Part shown: in pieces, positions 52,600 to 63,255 of the stretch | Layout of the letters: every line of letters starts with the position of its first letter | How positions within the stretch are numbered: the first letter of the stretch is position 1 | DNA from: Dipteris shenzhenensis | Taxonomy: Eukaryota; Polypodiophyta; Polypodiopsida; Gleicheniales | Assembly: GCA_047967505.1 (NCBI GenBank) | Contig: CM106541.1 | DNA: 64,000 nt | Reading direction: 5' to 3' (one strand) | Notes under the pieces: generated by a model | The model's input: only the letters and a program-made list of their open reading frames with translations | Told to the model about the DNA's origin: nothing | Databases searched by the model: none | Made by a program: the position numbers and the translations under genes

Positions 52600-54660
52600 G
52601 AATAAATATTTTATTGCTGTAAAATAATTACATTCATAGTTACTTCAGAAGTGGAGTAACTACTACTCAACTGAAAATCTCAGTATAAGCTATATATACA
52701 TCATGATCAATCAAATGAGTCTGAAAGCGATCATAAAACGATTGCTGCAGAGATCGTTTGAAAAAAACAAAAGATGGAAAAGTAGGATCACCAAAAACTC
52801 TATGATTGTGGTCCATCCATAGAGTCCACAGTGCCCAGTAGCGTACCCAAACAAAAAATAAATCAAAACCCTGTCTAACTGGATGAAAACCAAACAACCA
52901 GAAGAACCTGCCAAATGTGACAGTAGGAAATCATGCTCGAAGCCCTTGTCAGATGAGGGCGAGGAAAGCAGTAGTGTGTGGACAGTGCCAGAAGATGTGA
53001 AGCACAGATTCAGCAGAGTATAGACATCTATAGCAAACAGTTGGAGCAATATGTCTATGCGCAAGTAACTGGCCAGATGGAAAAATGCCAAGTAGGACTC
53101 GCCAAAGGAAAAGCTGTTGTCGAAGAGGGACTTTATAATGCCAAAGGAGACGTAGCCGCTTTTGCCACCACTTTAGTGGGCGATCCATATGCCAAACAAA
53201 ATTTGCTCTGTCAGAAATCTAACGCGCAAGTAATAACACTTTATATAGAGAAGGCACTGTGATATGTGAGAGCTTCAAAGGACGGGCTCAAGAGGAAGAA
53301 GAATGTAGAGTCCAATCCTCAAGCCTATTATGAAGTTCCAAATGAGGTAACGGCAAGAACGGTTGAAGCATTTCTGAAATTTGATGCCATAAAGGACGAT
53401 AATGAGCTCCCATACCATATTTGCTAGCAGCCATAGAAAAAGATAAAAGAGTGCCATCATTCTGAAGTACATCTGCCACAGAAGAAATGCCTTTGAAAGA
53501 TAGAAAATAAGAACACCTGGGTTCTTGTATAGCCAAAGGAGGGTGGAATACTTTGGACCAATAAATATTCTCAGCCCTCAAGGAATTTCCTGACAAAGAA
53601 TCCCTGCCATTCCATTCCAAGTGGGATAAAATACGCTTCCAATCAAGAAGCAAACGAGTGACAAAAGGGCAACCTCTGATCTTGCCTTTTTTTTTTTTTT
53701 CAAAGAAGAGACTTCTATTAAGTAAGAAAGAAACCCGCTAGAGCAAGCTCTGTGCGGAAATACACCATGCTAAGCATGTAATAAAAACACCTCAGAGGAA
53801 TGAGCTAGAAAGAAACCAAGGCTGAGGCTGAAAATACCATCTCAACCCTTTAGAAGTCTCACCAAAGAAGGGAGTCTCTCCAATCTCTGAGAAAAGTAAC
53901 TCTCCCGGAGGAGGCTGCTCGAGATGATCCTTGCATGGTCACCCAAATGGTCATCAGAGTGTGTATCGTATCTGATCTTGCCTTGAATAGAGCCAAATAG
54001 GAAATCCCACTGTGTAGGCTGCCAATGCCCAAAAGCAGAAGTATGAATATGCAACAAAAGAGAGCGGATCATGAAAGTCCAAGGCTGATCCTCTTGCATA
54101 AACTGCAACATCATTTTTCCCCTGTGAGCAAGTATATGCATTTGAATATTAAGTATGTTTAGAACCCCATGCATTTTTGGAGAGCAGAGACGATGCATAG
54201 AGAGTAGTCTGAGACTTTGCTTGCCATTTTTTGAACACCAGAAAATCTCCATGATAGCAGACATAAAGGAAACCAGATCTGCCTTAGTGAACATGATGAG
54301 AGGCAGATAGAATTGTATGTATGCTATCAAAATGGATTGCGTTATTCGCAAACGAACATGTAATGGCCAAGTTGCAAGCTTCCAATATTCAAGTTTTGCC
54401 CTCAACTTTGGGAGCACCCAATCCGTTTGTTTAGAATGAGTGAGCCCCCAACCTAGAGGATAGCCAAGATGTCAAATCAATTGAGAAGTTGGAATAATTT
54501 CCCCAGGCCACAGAAGACTATGCCAGTCTTTAGCATGCAACAGCAATAATTTTGATTTCTGAAAATTGACATGAAGACCAGCAGCCAAACCATATGTAGA
54601 AAGAGCCTGCATAATCATGGAGAGATCGCTTTGAGTATTTTTCGAGGTGAAGAAAGAGTC
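52600..54660 (-). pseudogene. LINE-D ORF2 C-terminal half
   Basis: Starts at the residues right after the RT catalytic box (SFFTSKNTQSDLSMIMQAL), then GLHVNFQKSK, LRAKLEYWKLATWPLHVRLR, QSILIAYIQFYLPLIMF, and after the LINE-C insert LRAENIYWSKVFHPPLAIQE, WWQKRLRLLWHYKVPLRQQL and the finger TVCYRCLYSAESVLHIFWHC. The same order occurs in LINE-E at 57785-59600. At 54660 it is fused to ORF1 sequence. Confidence 0.8.
53689..53970 (-). mobile_element. LINE-C scrap (282 bp) with 14-bp target duplication
   Basis: A T-run and AAGAGACTTCTATTAAG mark the LINE-C 3' end on the minus strand. TCTGATCTTGCCTT flanks it at 53675-53688 and 53971-53984. The host LINE-D reading continues across once it is removed. 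Confidence 0.95.
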
Positions 54661-54679
54661 CCATTTGAAACCACTGGAG

Positions 54680-55380
54680 CTTTTCCTTTATCCTGATTCA
54701 CAAAAAACTGACTATTACCTTTATTTTTATTCCCAATAGAGGCAGGAGCATCCTTAGTAGGCATCTGAACAGGCAAAGTGGCAGGAGGCATTTTATGCTA
54801 ACTCATTGGACACTGTGAAGCCATGTGCCCAAATTTTTGACATTCAAAGCAAGCCCCTGCAAATAATCCCCATTTCAAAGAACTTCCCATGTCAACATTG
54901 TTCACCATGACTGAATAAGACTCTGGTGTTGGATTATCAGTATCCCAAAGAATACAAAATTAATTTGAGTTGGCATTAGGCCGTGGTGGGCAAACCACTT
55001 TGCCTAAAGTCGCTGCAATTTTAGACAAGAGTGAAGCCATACATTGCGGGAAGTCTACAACTTCAACCCAGACCGCGGACAGCGGTGTCGGATCAAAGCC
55101 TGAAAATCCCTTATCGAAGACCATGGCAAAACGTGCACCATTTGCTACCCAAAAAGAAGGGGCAAATGTTCCAAAAGCATTTGCCTGTGAATCTCATCTA
55201 CCATGATGACCTCAAAAAAACCTCTGGCTGCATAGTGTACCTTCCGAACAAACGAGCCAGCCAGTGTGTGGGTCAACCAGTTGCCTACCTTTGCAGGAGG
55301 TGGCATCCGACCTGGGAAAAATAAAATAACTGCATTTTTTGCATATTCTCTAACTGGATCCACAATTTCATCCACTTCAA
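54680..55380 (-). pseudogene. LINE-D ORF1: DUF4283-like domain and CCHC knuckle
   Basis: Sense order: DEIVDPVREYAKNAVILFFP, SFVRKVHYAARGFFEVIMVD and IHRQMLLEHLPLLFG (DUF4283-like), then a frame change, VEVVDFPQCMASLLSKIAAT, and the knuckle ACFECQKFGHMASQCP (C-x2-C-x4-H-x4-C). It ends PVVSNGT just before the ORF2 fusion. Stops are present (TAG and TAA). Confidence 0.72.
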
Positions 55381-56029
55381 CCTAGAGAAGAAAAAAATAG
55401 TGTATTTGCAAGGAGAATAAGGGGAAAGAGAGAGGTAGAAGACAAGTTCTGTAGAAGGAAAAGAGAAAAAACCAGTAAAAGTTCCTAGATGAACTATATT
55501 TCAGAAAAAGAGGGGAGAATCTGGCAATGGAAAGAGTACACAGGACCCAGAAACCCAAGAGGAGAGAAAGGGGATCAGAGAGTCTTCAGAAACCAGCGTG
55601 TAAATGCAGTCCGTGATCAAAACCCAGCTGTTAGAGGCAGCCCGTAAGTAAACCCGGTAGAATCAGCGACCCAGGAGCAAGAAAAAAGCCGGCAGCAGCA
55701 GCTTGGAGAAGGCGGACTGGGCCGTACAGGTCCGTACAACTGTACGGAACTGTGGCGGGCTGTACGGCTGTTAATAAATGCTCCAAAACACCGCGTTTTT
55801 GACACTGATGAGGCGCAGCAGGTAGCTGAAGCAAAAGGGCTGGTCTAGAAAGGCTAGGGAGCTGATGGGAGGGCTGGAGCAAGGTCTCTCTCTCTTTCTC
55901 TCTACATCAAAAGAGGTAAAAACCCACCAATAAGTACAAGGAAAAATTTTTACAAGTAAAACCTCAGAGCAAAAGTCATGAGGTAGCCAAGTAAAAAGTG
56001 ACATATCAAGCTGGAGGAGGATCAAACAC
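55381..56029 (-). other. Leader-like stretch with GTACGG patch
   Basis: No conserved protein. The minus strand holds four CCGTAC/GTACGG words at 55724-55770, pyrimidine-rich text (CTTTCTCTCCTCTTGGG) and CTCTCTCTTTCTCTC at 55890. Probably the 5' UTR of LINE-D. Confidence 0.5.
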
Positions 56030-57666
56030 AGCATCCTTCAGCTTCAAATTGTTGCTCTGTAAAAACTGATGCAGTGATGAAACCACACCATCAATAAAAA
56101 CAAGCTATTTTTTGCCCTTGTGATTCTTCTTGATATAGGCTGGTACCCGAAATTTTGGAATTAGAGGGTCAAAAACCTGTTGTAACATGGGATGAAAAGA
56201 TTCCAGTAAAAAGGTACTTCTGCATCCCCGACAGAAGAAAACTCTGGCACAGGCATCAAAGGCAGAGAAGCTAAATCATCTGTATCTTCCGATGAAAAAG
56301 CTGCATCTGATAAAGCAGGGTTTTGCATTTGAGCTTCATTTTGAGGATCAACCTGAGTAAGAGCACGGGCAGCATCTTGAGAGAGAGCATGCATATCATT
56401 TTGTAAAATGCCCTCTGCAAGGAGTACATCCATATCCTGAGTAGAAGAAACTGATGGTCCTCCAGTAGTACTTCGGAGCAGTAGAAGGCTTTGCCAAAGA
56501 AGCCATAGCAGAAACCCGAGGAGAAGGGAGAGTCACCTTGACATCTGAAGAAGGAGCAGGAGGAATGGGCCTGGATGTAGAAGGGCAATCATGTGCAAAA
56601 TGACCAACCTGTCGGCACTGATAACATGCAGTGGGAAAAGATGCAAAATGCAGCCTAAGGCGCATCGGATGGGCAAATCAAGATCTAGAGTAGATGGCAC
56701 AGGCTGCGTCATATCCCACAAAATGCAAAGACGAACATCACGGGAGGCTTGCAAGAACTCCTGTCTCGGAACATGAAGAGGCCTTCCCAAAAAAGCTGCA
56801 AGAGTTGGAAGATGTTGAAGAAGAGGCACAGGCAGCACTTTGAGAGTAATCCAAACCAGACAGTGAGTCAGAAGGGTAGCAGAAGGATCGAAAAGTGGAT
56901 CCCAGGGCATGACATAAGCGAAGAAACCAGCCCTAGGAACACTAGCACGACTGACTAGCCGCTCCACCACATCAGTCGAAGAAGCGTGGGCATAATAAAA
57001 TCCTTTGCCCAGAAAGACAAAGGATGAAATACAATCTGGACCCATTGCAGCTTCAGCCCAACGACGAAGTTGAGCGGCAGAAAGAACCCTGCCCATAAAG
57101 TAGAGACAGACTCCGAATTGCTGAGCCTGTTGAAGACCTGAAACCAAAAGGGCAGAGTTCAAGGAGCAAACAAACGGGGAACCTGATGAAGGAACATCTG
57201 TGACAGAGGCTGAGCATAACTCACGCAGAAGATCCAGCTGTAGGGAAGAAGAAGGACCATTTGTGAGATCACGCTTTGCCGATTTGAAAGAGGATGAAGA
57301 AGGCAAAACATCGCGTTTTCGTCGAATGAAGACTCGAGCAGGAGGAACAGAGGAGACAGAAAAAACGAAAGATGGTTCGGGAGCCTATACGGGCTGTACG
57401 GGCGGGAAAATCTGTACGGATTTTGCAGGTATGGGCTGTACGGGTGGGGAAATGTGTACGAAGGGCTGAACCGAAGGCTGGGTGGATAACTGCAGGGGTT
57501 GGGGGGGCTGTACGGACTGTACGGAAAGCCGTACAGCTGACGTGAGCTGTACGGATGGCGATGAAGGCTGCAAGGTGGAAGATGGGGGCTGTACGGGCAA
57601 AACGAGTGAAGGAACAGAGGGGGACGGAGGGTCGACCAGGGCTGCAGGGGCTCCAGAGCTCGCCAT
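56030..57666 (-). pseudogene. LINE-E-type ORF1: VQP-repeat N-terminus, DUF4283-like domain, CCHC knuckle
   Basis: The ATG at 57666 opens MASSGAPAALVDPPSPSVPS and a region of VQPP/SVQP repeats encoded by CCGTACAG words. A TAG at 57385-57387 replaces a Gln of this repeat; the frame continues as SSSSFKSAKRDLTNGPSSSL. The core has CISSFVFLGKGFYYAHASST and FFAYVMPWDPLFDPSATLLT (W-D-P-x-F-D as in DUF4283). The knuckle is ACYQCRQVGHFAHDCP. The C-terminal part shifts frame near 56400 and ends LKLKDAVFDPPPA. Confidence 0.75.
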
Positions 57667-57667
57667 T

Positions 57668-57762
57668 ACACCACACACACACTTTTTTTTTGTGAAACCA
57701 GTGACTATAAAATTAACATAAAATCAATGTACACGACATTAGACTCCAATACACCACACACA
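57668..57762 (-). mobile_element. LINE-E micro-insertion (about 75 bp)
   Basis: A T-run (57681-57689) and 65 bp of LINE-E 3' end (GTGAAACCAGTGACTATAAA on the plus strand) are bracketed by TACACCACACACAC on both sides. The next insertion begins with the same 3' end sequence, so it is an independent, extremely 5'-truncated copy. Confidence 0.88.
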
Positions 57763-60700
57763 CTTTTTTTTGTGAAACCAGTAACTATAAAATTAACATG
57801 AAATCAATGTACATGACATTAGACTCCAAAAGAGAGCCTAATGGAAGAACTAAAAAATAGTCAGAAAACACTTCAAGGCTAGTAGCATCCAAGTCCCTCG
57901 CAGCATAACTATCATATAAAGATTGCTTGAGGGACATTCTGAAGAAAGCATATGCTTGAGGAAACTGTTGTCCCATCCTAAAATGCAATCTCTGTGTCCA
58001 AATAGTCCATAGTACCCAAAAACGAGCCCAGTGAAAGAAAAGGAGGAATGGAGACATCTGAGATGAGAAGCATCCAAACATCCAGAAGAGTTCCCCGAAT
58101 CTGATAGAGGGAAACTGAAGCCGCAGAAAATGAGAGACATGAGTGATCAATATCCGAGAGTGCAGGCAAGACCATAACAAATGGGGAACTGTCTCATGGT
58201 GATGAGAGGAACGAGGGTAGGAAGAGGAAGCAATACGACGTGCTGCCAATTTCACCCCAACGGAAAAAGCTCCCACTATACATCTCCAAAAGAAAAGCCT
58301 CTGTTTTAATGGCAATTTAGCTTTCCAAATTTTCTTTAGTTGTGATTGCCACCAAGATAAAGGCTTATCCAAATTCCAAAGAGTGTTGGCATGCTTATCA
58401 ATCCATGGCGGTGGAAGAAGAAATCTGTAGACCATCGAGGAGGCCAAATTATGCATTGAAAGTGAACAGGTAGCAGGAGATAAGGAAGTTAGATTCCAGT
58501 CCAGTAATCTGCCCTGTACAAACAGCGGAGGAACAGGAACAAATGGCTGCAACATAGTTGTAAGTATTCTCCAAATGGGCCTATGATGCAGACCCAAGGG
58601 GAATGTCCTGCAAGCTTGTGGAAATGAAAGCACATAACCATGTTGATCCACAACATCTCCAACAAATCTTATGCCCAATTTCATAAGATTATATGCTTTA
58701 ATAGGTGCCTGTAAAGCAAGAGGCGATTTAAACACCTTGCTCCAATGGATGCTTTCCAAGCGAAGAGAATTACCATGATGGGAAGAAGCACCTGACCATT
58801 TAGCATAAGAGAGAATTCTCTTCCAATCATGAATAAAAGCAGTAGAAACAGGATAACCAGGAATTTTCCCCTAAAATGTGGTCATGACTGCTTCCCAGTG
58901 ATTTGTAATCCAATGCCCATATGCATGGGATGTCATGTTTCCACACATAGCTGCTAACATAATAGCCCATGGCTGTTTTTGCTGAAAAAAATCAGCAATC
59001 ATAGTGCTCTTTCTTGCCAACATATGAAACTGAAGATTGAGAATATTCAGTCCCCCATGAGTCTTAGGAGAACAAACAGACTGCATGGGAAGTAGTCGCA
59101 AAGCCTTTTTGTGAGATTTGCTTTTCCAAAATATCTCCATAGCCTGGGACATATAGGAAGCCAAATGCTTAAAAGACCAGGGAAGAAGAGGCAAATAAAA
59201 TTGCACATATGCCATAATGATAGACTGTACTATCCGAAGTCGAACATGTAGAGGCCACGTGGACAAGTGCCAGTATTCCAGCTTCTTGTTAATCTTTTGA
59301 AGCACCCATTTGAGCTGTTGTTGAGGGGTAATATTCCAGCCAATGGGATACCCTAAATGCCTCACAATAGTATGGGAAGAAATAATGTGGCCTGGCTAGA
59401 GAAGTGTATGCCAATCAGCTTCTTTCAATGCTAGAAGATTCGATTTCTGAAAGTTGATATGCAGTCTAGCAGCTATGCCAAAATCATTCAGAGTATGCAT
59501 CAAATGAGAGAGGTCACTTTGAGAATTCCTGGGCATGAAATATGAATCATTAGCATATGCCTGTGCAAGAAACGGCTGTGCCCCTGGAATTTGCAAGCCA
59601 TGAAGCTGCCCTGTATCTACAAGATGGTCCATATGCAACAATAACAGATGAGTAGCAATGGCATACAGTAGCGAACTAAGAGGGCAACCATGTCTCATTG
59701 AACGGGTCATAGTCCATGTCCTTGACAACCCACTACCAAGCAAACATTGCGCAGTGGCATAAGAATAGAACCAGTAAACAATATGGACCAGCCGAGGGCC
59801 GAATCCCAATTTATGCATAGTCTGAGAAATAAAATCCCAATGGATAGTATCAAATGCTTTCGCAGTGTCCACTTGCAGAGAATGAGAACATCTTGTTTAG
59901 AATATTTGGCATACTCAATTGCAAGCAAAACATTGGAGATATTGTCAGTAATCTGCCTTCTTGGAACAAACCCATACTGCCTGGGATGAAGTCCTGCTTG
60001 CAAGATAAATCGAACCCTGAGGACAATCATTTTGGCAATGAGTTTGTAAATGACTAGCATAAGAGATATGGGCCGCCAATCAGCCATTGTCTCACACAAC
60101 CTTTTTTTGGGGATCAATTTGACAAGGCCATGTTTTCAAGAAGGAGGAAGAGATTGTTCTGCCCAAGCATGATTGATCATAAGAAGAAGAGTGTTCTTGA
60201 GATCACCCCAAAATGCACGGAAAAATTCAACAGTCAATCCATCCCAACTAGGAGAGCTGCCTTTACGTAAATGACTCAAAGCATCATCCAGTTCATTAAG
60301 CATAAAGGGCTGCTCCAATGCATGAGCCTGTTCCGGAGACAATATAGGCTGAACATGCATAAGAAATTGAGACCTAGCTGCATTCACTTGCATCGAATGA
60401 TCAGGCTGAGGAGAAAAGAGATGCTGGAAATGACTAGAGCATTGCGATTCCAATTCTGATTTGGAGGTGGTCCAGGTGCCATCATCTTGCCTGATCCTGC
60501 AAATATCCTCCTTTCGCCTATCCGCATGCAGGCTTTTAAAGAAGGCTAGAGGAGCAGCCCTTATCCAAAAGGGGTTTCATGCGAGCTCGGATTTTCCACT
60601 TCTTTAATTTGCGAAGATCATTTTGATGGATGATATGAACCGCGTAAGTGCAAGAATCCTATTCAGAGGAGGTGAGCTGCCTATAAGAGCTGATTACATC

Positions 60701-60901
60701 CATTTGTTGCTTGTGAGATTGAGCCCATTTCAGCTTAAGCCTGAGGTTTTCTATGTAACTCCATCCATAATCTTGAATAACAGCCTGCAAGCGATGGGCA
60801 ACACTGATCCAAGCGAAATCGTCCTCCTGAGCATGTAAGAGGAGGGGGCGGACAGCCACTCTCACCATGTTCTGAAATTGTTGATGAAGCAAATAAGCAC
60901 T
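57763..60901 (-). mobile_element. LINE-E, 5'-truncated, third member of the stack
   Basis: A T-run at about 57764-57772 is the tail. Antisense ORF2 covers pre-RT through C-terminus; no endonuclease or ORF1. CAATACACCACACAC occurs on both sides (57749-57763 and 60901-60915), a 15-bp target duplication. Confidence 0.9.
57785..60892 (-). pseudogene. LINE-E ORF2: RT, connection domain, zinc finger
   Basis: Sense order: a linker (60892 on), HLRKGSSPSWDGLTVEFFRA, MIPKKRLCETMADWRPISLM, YGFVPRRQITDNISNVLLAI, MDTAKAFDTIHWDFISQTMH, RHGCPLSSLLYAIA, and the catalytic box YAND (complement of 59547-59558). Then ARLHINFQKSNLLAL, LEYWHLSTWPLHVRLRIVQS, LRLESIHWSKVFKSPLAL (58759 on, a 324-codon open frame) and SHHHETVPHLLWSC in the decayed finger. 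Three or four frame changes occur. Confidence 0.85.
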
Positions 60902-62002
60902 ATTTCAATACACCACACACTTTTTTTTTTGTAAAACCAAGATACTTATATTATAAAACATTCATTTACATCCAGGCTATGCTCAAAATAGAGCTACAGC
61001 CCTATCCATCAGAAATAGTAAAAGAAAAGTTGAATACAAGAAACATCCAAATCTTCCTCATGTAAGGCATCATATAAAGACTGCCTTAATGAGGCTCTAA
61101 AAAACTCATAAGGATGCTGAAGAGGAGAATTCAGATATGCTTGGATGCGCTGCAGCTAGAGGGTCCATAAGGCCCAGTATCTGATCCAGTGGAAGAAGAG
61201 AGAATACTGTGACAAAGAAGCTGATAGTTTGCCATACATCCAGAAAAACCTGTAGAACCTGTGTGCTGGAAATCTGAGAGATAAAAAATAGGAGATTCTA
61301 TCTAGAAGGTCTCTGGAATATGAACAAAACCACAATAAATGCAGAATACTCTCCGATGCAAGGTGACATCTTGGACAGAGAGGTGAAGCTATTCGTCGTT
61401 TAGCCAATTTCACTCCCACTGGAAGAATACCAACAATACATCTCCATAGGAATAGTCTTTGCTTCAATGGCATTTTCAACTTCCATATCATTTGCAATCT
61501 TCCTTTCCACCAAGCTAATGATTTGTTCAGATGCCATAAAGAATTAGCATGATGGGCAATCCAAGGAGGAGGTAATATCAATCTATAAGCCTGTATAGAT
61601 GTCAATGACTGCAAAGGCTTAGAAGAAATGCTTGGACTTGAAGGCTGAAGGTGCCAATCTTGAAGCCTGTCACTGCCATTCAATGTCGGAATCGGAACCA
61701 GAGGAAGTAGGAGATCAGCAATAGCTTTCCAAATAGGTCTATGATGCATTGCCAAGTTGTATTGTCTACATGCTGCTGGAAAAGGGAGAATATTTCCTTG
61801 CATATCTACAACGTCATCAATGAACCGGATACCCATTTTCATAAGATTGTAAGCTTTGATGGGTTGTTGAACAGCAAGGGGAGAGGAAAACACAACACTC
61901 CAATGAATACTCTCCAATCTGAGTGAAGATGCTAGAGAACCATGGTACTTTAGGTACTGCAGGGTACACCTAAGATGTTTCCAGGGTACTTTCAGCCACA
62001 TC
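60902..62002 (-). mobile_element. LINE-E2, strongly 5'-truncated, fourth member of the stack
   Basis: A T-run at 60917-60927 follows CAATACACCACACAC. Only the ORF2 C-terminal region is present. The 5' limit near 62002 meets a purine run and a short LTR, so the original flank is lost. Confidence 0.85.
61156..62001 (-). pseudogene. LINE-E2 ORF2 C-terminal frame (281 codons)
   Basis: Reads LRLESIHWSVVFSSPLAVQQ, PIKAYNLMKMGIRFIDDVVD, WWKGRLQMIWKLKMPLKQRL and FLWRCIVGILPVGVKLAKRR, then the finger IASPLCPRCHLASESILHLL with Trp-Phe-Cys (C-x2-C...H-x4-C). Uninterrupted for 281 codons, so it is one of the younger pieces. It has no RT and cannot act alone. Confidence 0.85.
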
Positions 62003-62176
62003 TTTGAGGGGGGATTTGTAAGAGATTACAAACATATGGTGTTGTAGGCATAAAGTCAACCCTATGGTTGACTAGTAGTACTTGGGTACTGTATATACCA
62101 AGTACTTGTATTGTTTCATTTGAACATTTCTATTGGAGCTTTCTTGTGTGTGCACTCTTGCTCACTTGTGTTCACA
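62003..62176 (+). mobile_element. Short LTR (160 bp) with polypurine run, possibly TRIM-like
   Basis: GAGGGGGGATT precedes TGTAAGAGATTACAAAC (62017), and the unit ends TTGTGTTCACA (62176), so it has TG...CA ends. It includes an imperfect palindrome TACTTGGGTACTGTATATAC followed by CAAGTA. No target duplication is visible. The small size suggests a terminal-repeat-in-miniature element, but a single copy cannot prove it. Confidence 0.45.
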
Positions 62177-63255
62177 ACCTGTCTCCACTTTGTTCCTACA
62201 CTTTCCCCCACCCCTATCCTCACCCCTCCACGCCTCCTTCAGCCCCTTCACTCTTCCTTAGATTCTGTGGCCTCCCTCAGGTGTACCATCGACTCTTATC
62301 TTCCATTGGAGCTGCTTTCGGGATGGTCACCAAGATCCCCCCCTTTCCTAGGATGCCTTCTTTTGCAGCAAAGGCAGTCAGGTCAGACGGGGTACCACGT
62401 GTTAGGGTCGTTGTCTCTGACCCTAACCTTATGAATGACCACATCATGCTCCAGCGTCCATATGGCTCCTTCTTCAAGCAGAGAGTTGAGATCGCTAGGA
62501 GACAGGATCAGTGTAGGATTTGCAGGACCCCTGGGCACTTTGCCAGGGATTTCCCAATGAAGAAAAAAAATGAAGGGCCTAAAAGGTCCACGGGTGTTGC
62601 GCCTCCTAGCACCACCTCGGCTGGACCTACTTCACGTTCTACCTCACATCCTACTACTTCTCGCACTATTGAACCTTCCACCTCTCGCCCAGGACCGTCG
62701 GCTAAAGCCTCTCGTCCTAGACCTTCATTTACAGCGCGCACGGGACCTTCAGCAAGCCCTATTATAGTCGTCCCCCGTTGGGTACCAATTAGAGTTGTTG
62801 AGCCAACTCTACATCTGGAGGCTACTAATGGCACCACGGACCCTCCCTTACAGGCAATAGATATACTTGTTTTAGTTCCTTGTGCTGATGAGGTTGTTCC
62901 TATCTCTTTAGATGTTCATGTGAAGGAGCTTTCACCTAGGGGCCAAGCCTTTGCTGAAGCTCGTGCTGTACTCAAGGCTAATGCTGCTATTTTGGCTGAG
63001 ATCCATCAGCAGTAGCAGCCCCCTTTCCCTCTTGTTCCTACTTTTTCACCTCTTGACAGAGGCAAGGGGATTATTGCTTCTACTCCTTCATACGCAGGGA
63101 TCCTCCGCACACCTATGCCAGGAGCATCATTCATGAATTTTGTTGCAGTTCTGGCAGACATGGCAGAGTTTGATTTATAGGAGTTTGTACCCTCTATCCT
63201 TGGGGAGCACCTCGTTCAGAGCACCATGGGATAGAGCTTCCCCCTTTGCAGGTGT
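62177..63255 (+). mobile_element. LINE-C6 ORF1 fragment
   Basis: A short pyrimidine-rich stretch (62180-62260) is followed by the second half of LINE-C ORF1. ORF1 N-terminal coding is absent. At about 63256 a new LINE leader begins. Confidence 0.75.
62262..63015 (+). pseudogene. LINE-C6 ORF1 C-terminal part (about 250 codons open)
   Basis: Best preserved LINE-C ORF1 tail. FCGLPQVYHRLLSSIGAAFG and VRVVVSDPNLMNDHIMLQRP finish the DUF4283-like domain. The knuckle reads QCRICRTPGHFARDFP, with its last Cys changed to Phe. A Ser/Thr/Pro-rich stretch and LDVHVKELSPRGQAFAEARA follow. A TAG at 63013-63015 lies within a CAGCAG run. Coding-like sequence goes on to about 63180. Confidence 0.82.

Larger units (their letters stand above)
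52581..57667 (-). mobile_element. LINE-D/E composite: first member of the LINE stack
   Basis: The poly(T) at 52581-52591 is the minus-strand tail. Sense order from the right: an ORF1 with CCHC (57666-56030), a leader-like part (56030-55400), a second ORF1-type region with CCHC (55380-54680), and then directly the C-terminal half of ORF2 (54660-52600). Endonuclease and most of RT are absent. A small LINE-C scrap is inserted at 53689-53970. It may be two nested LINEs or one recombined element. Confidence 0.7.
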
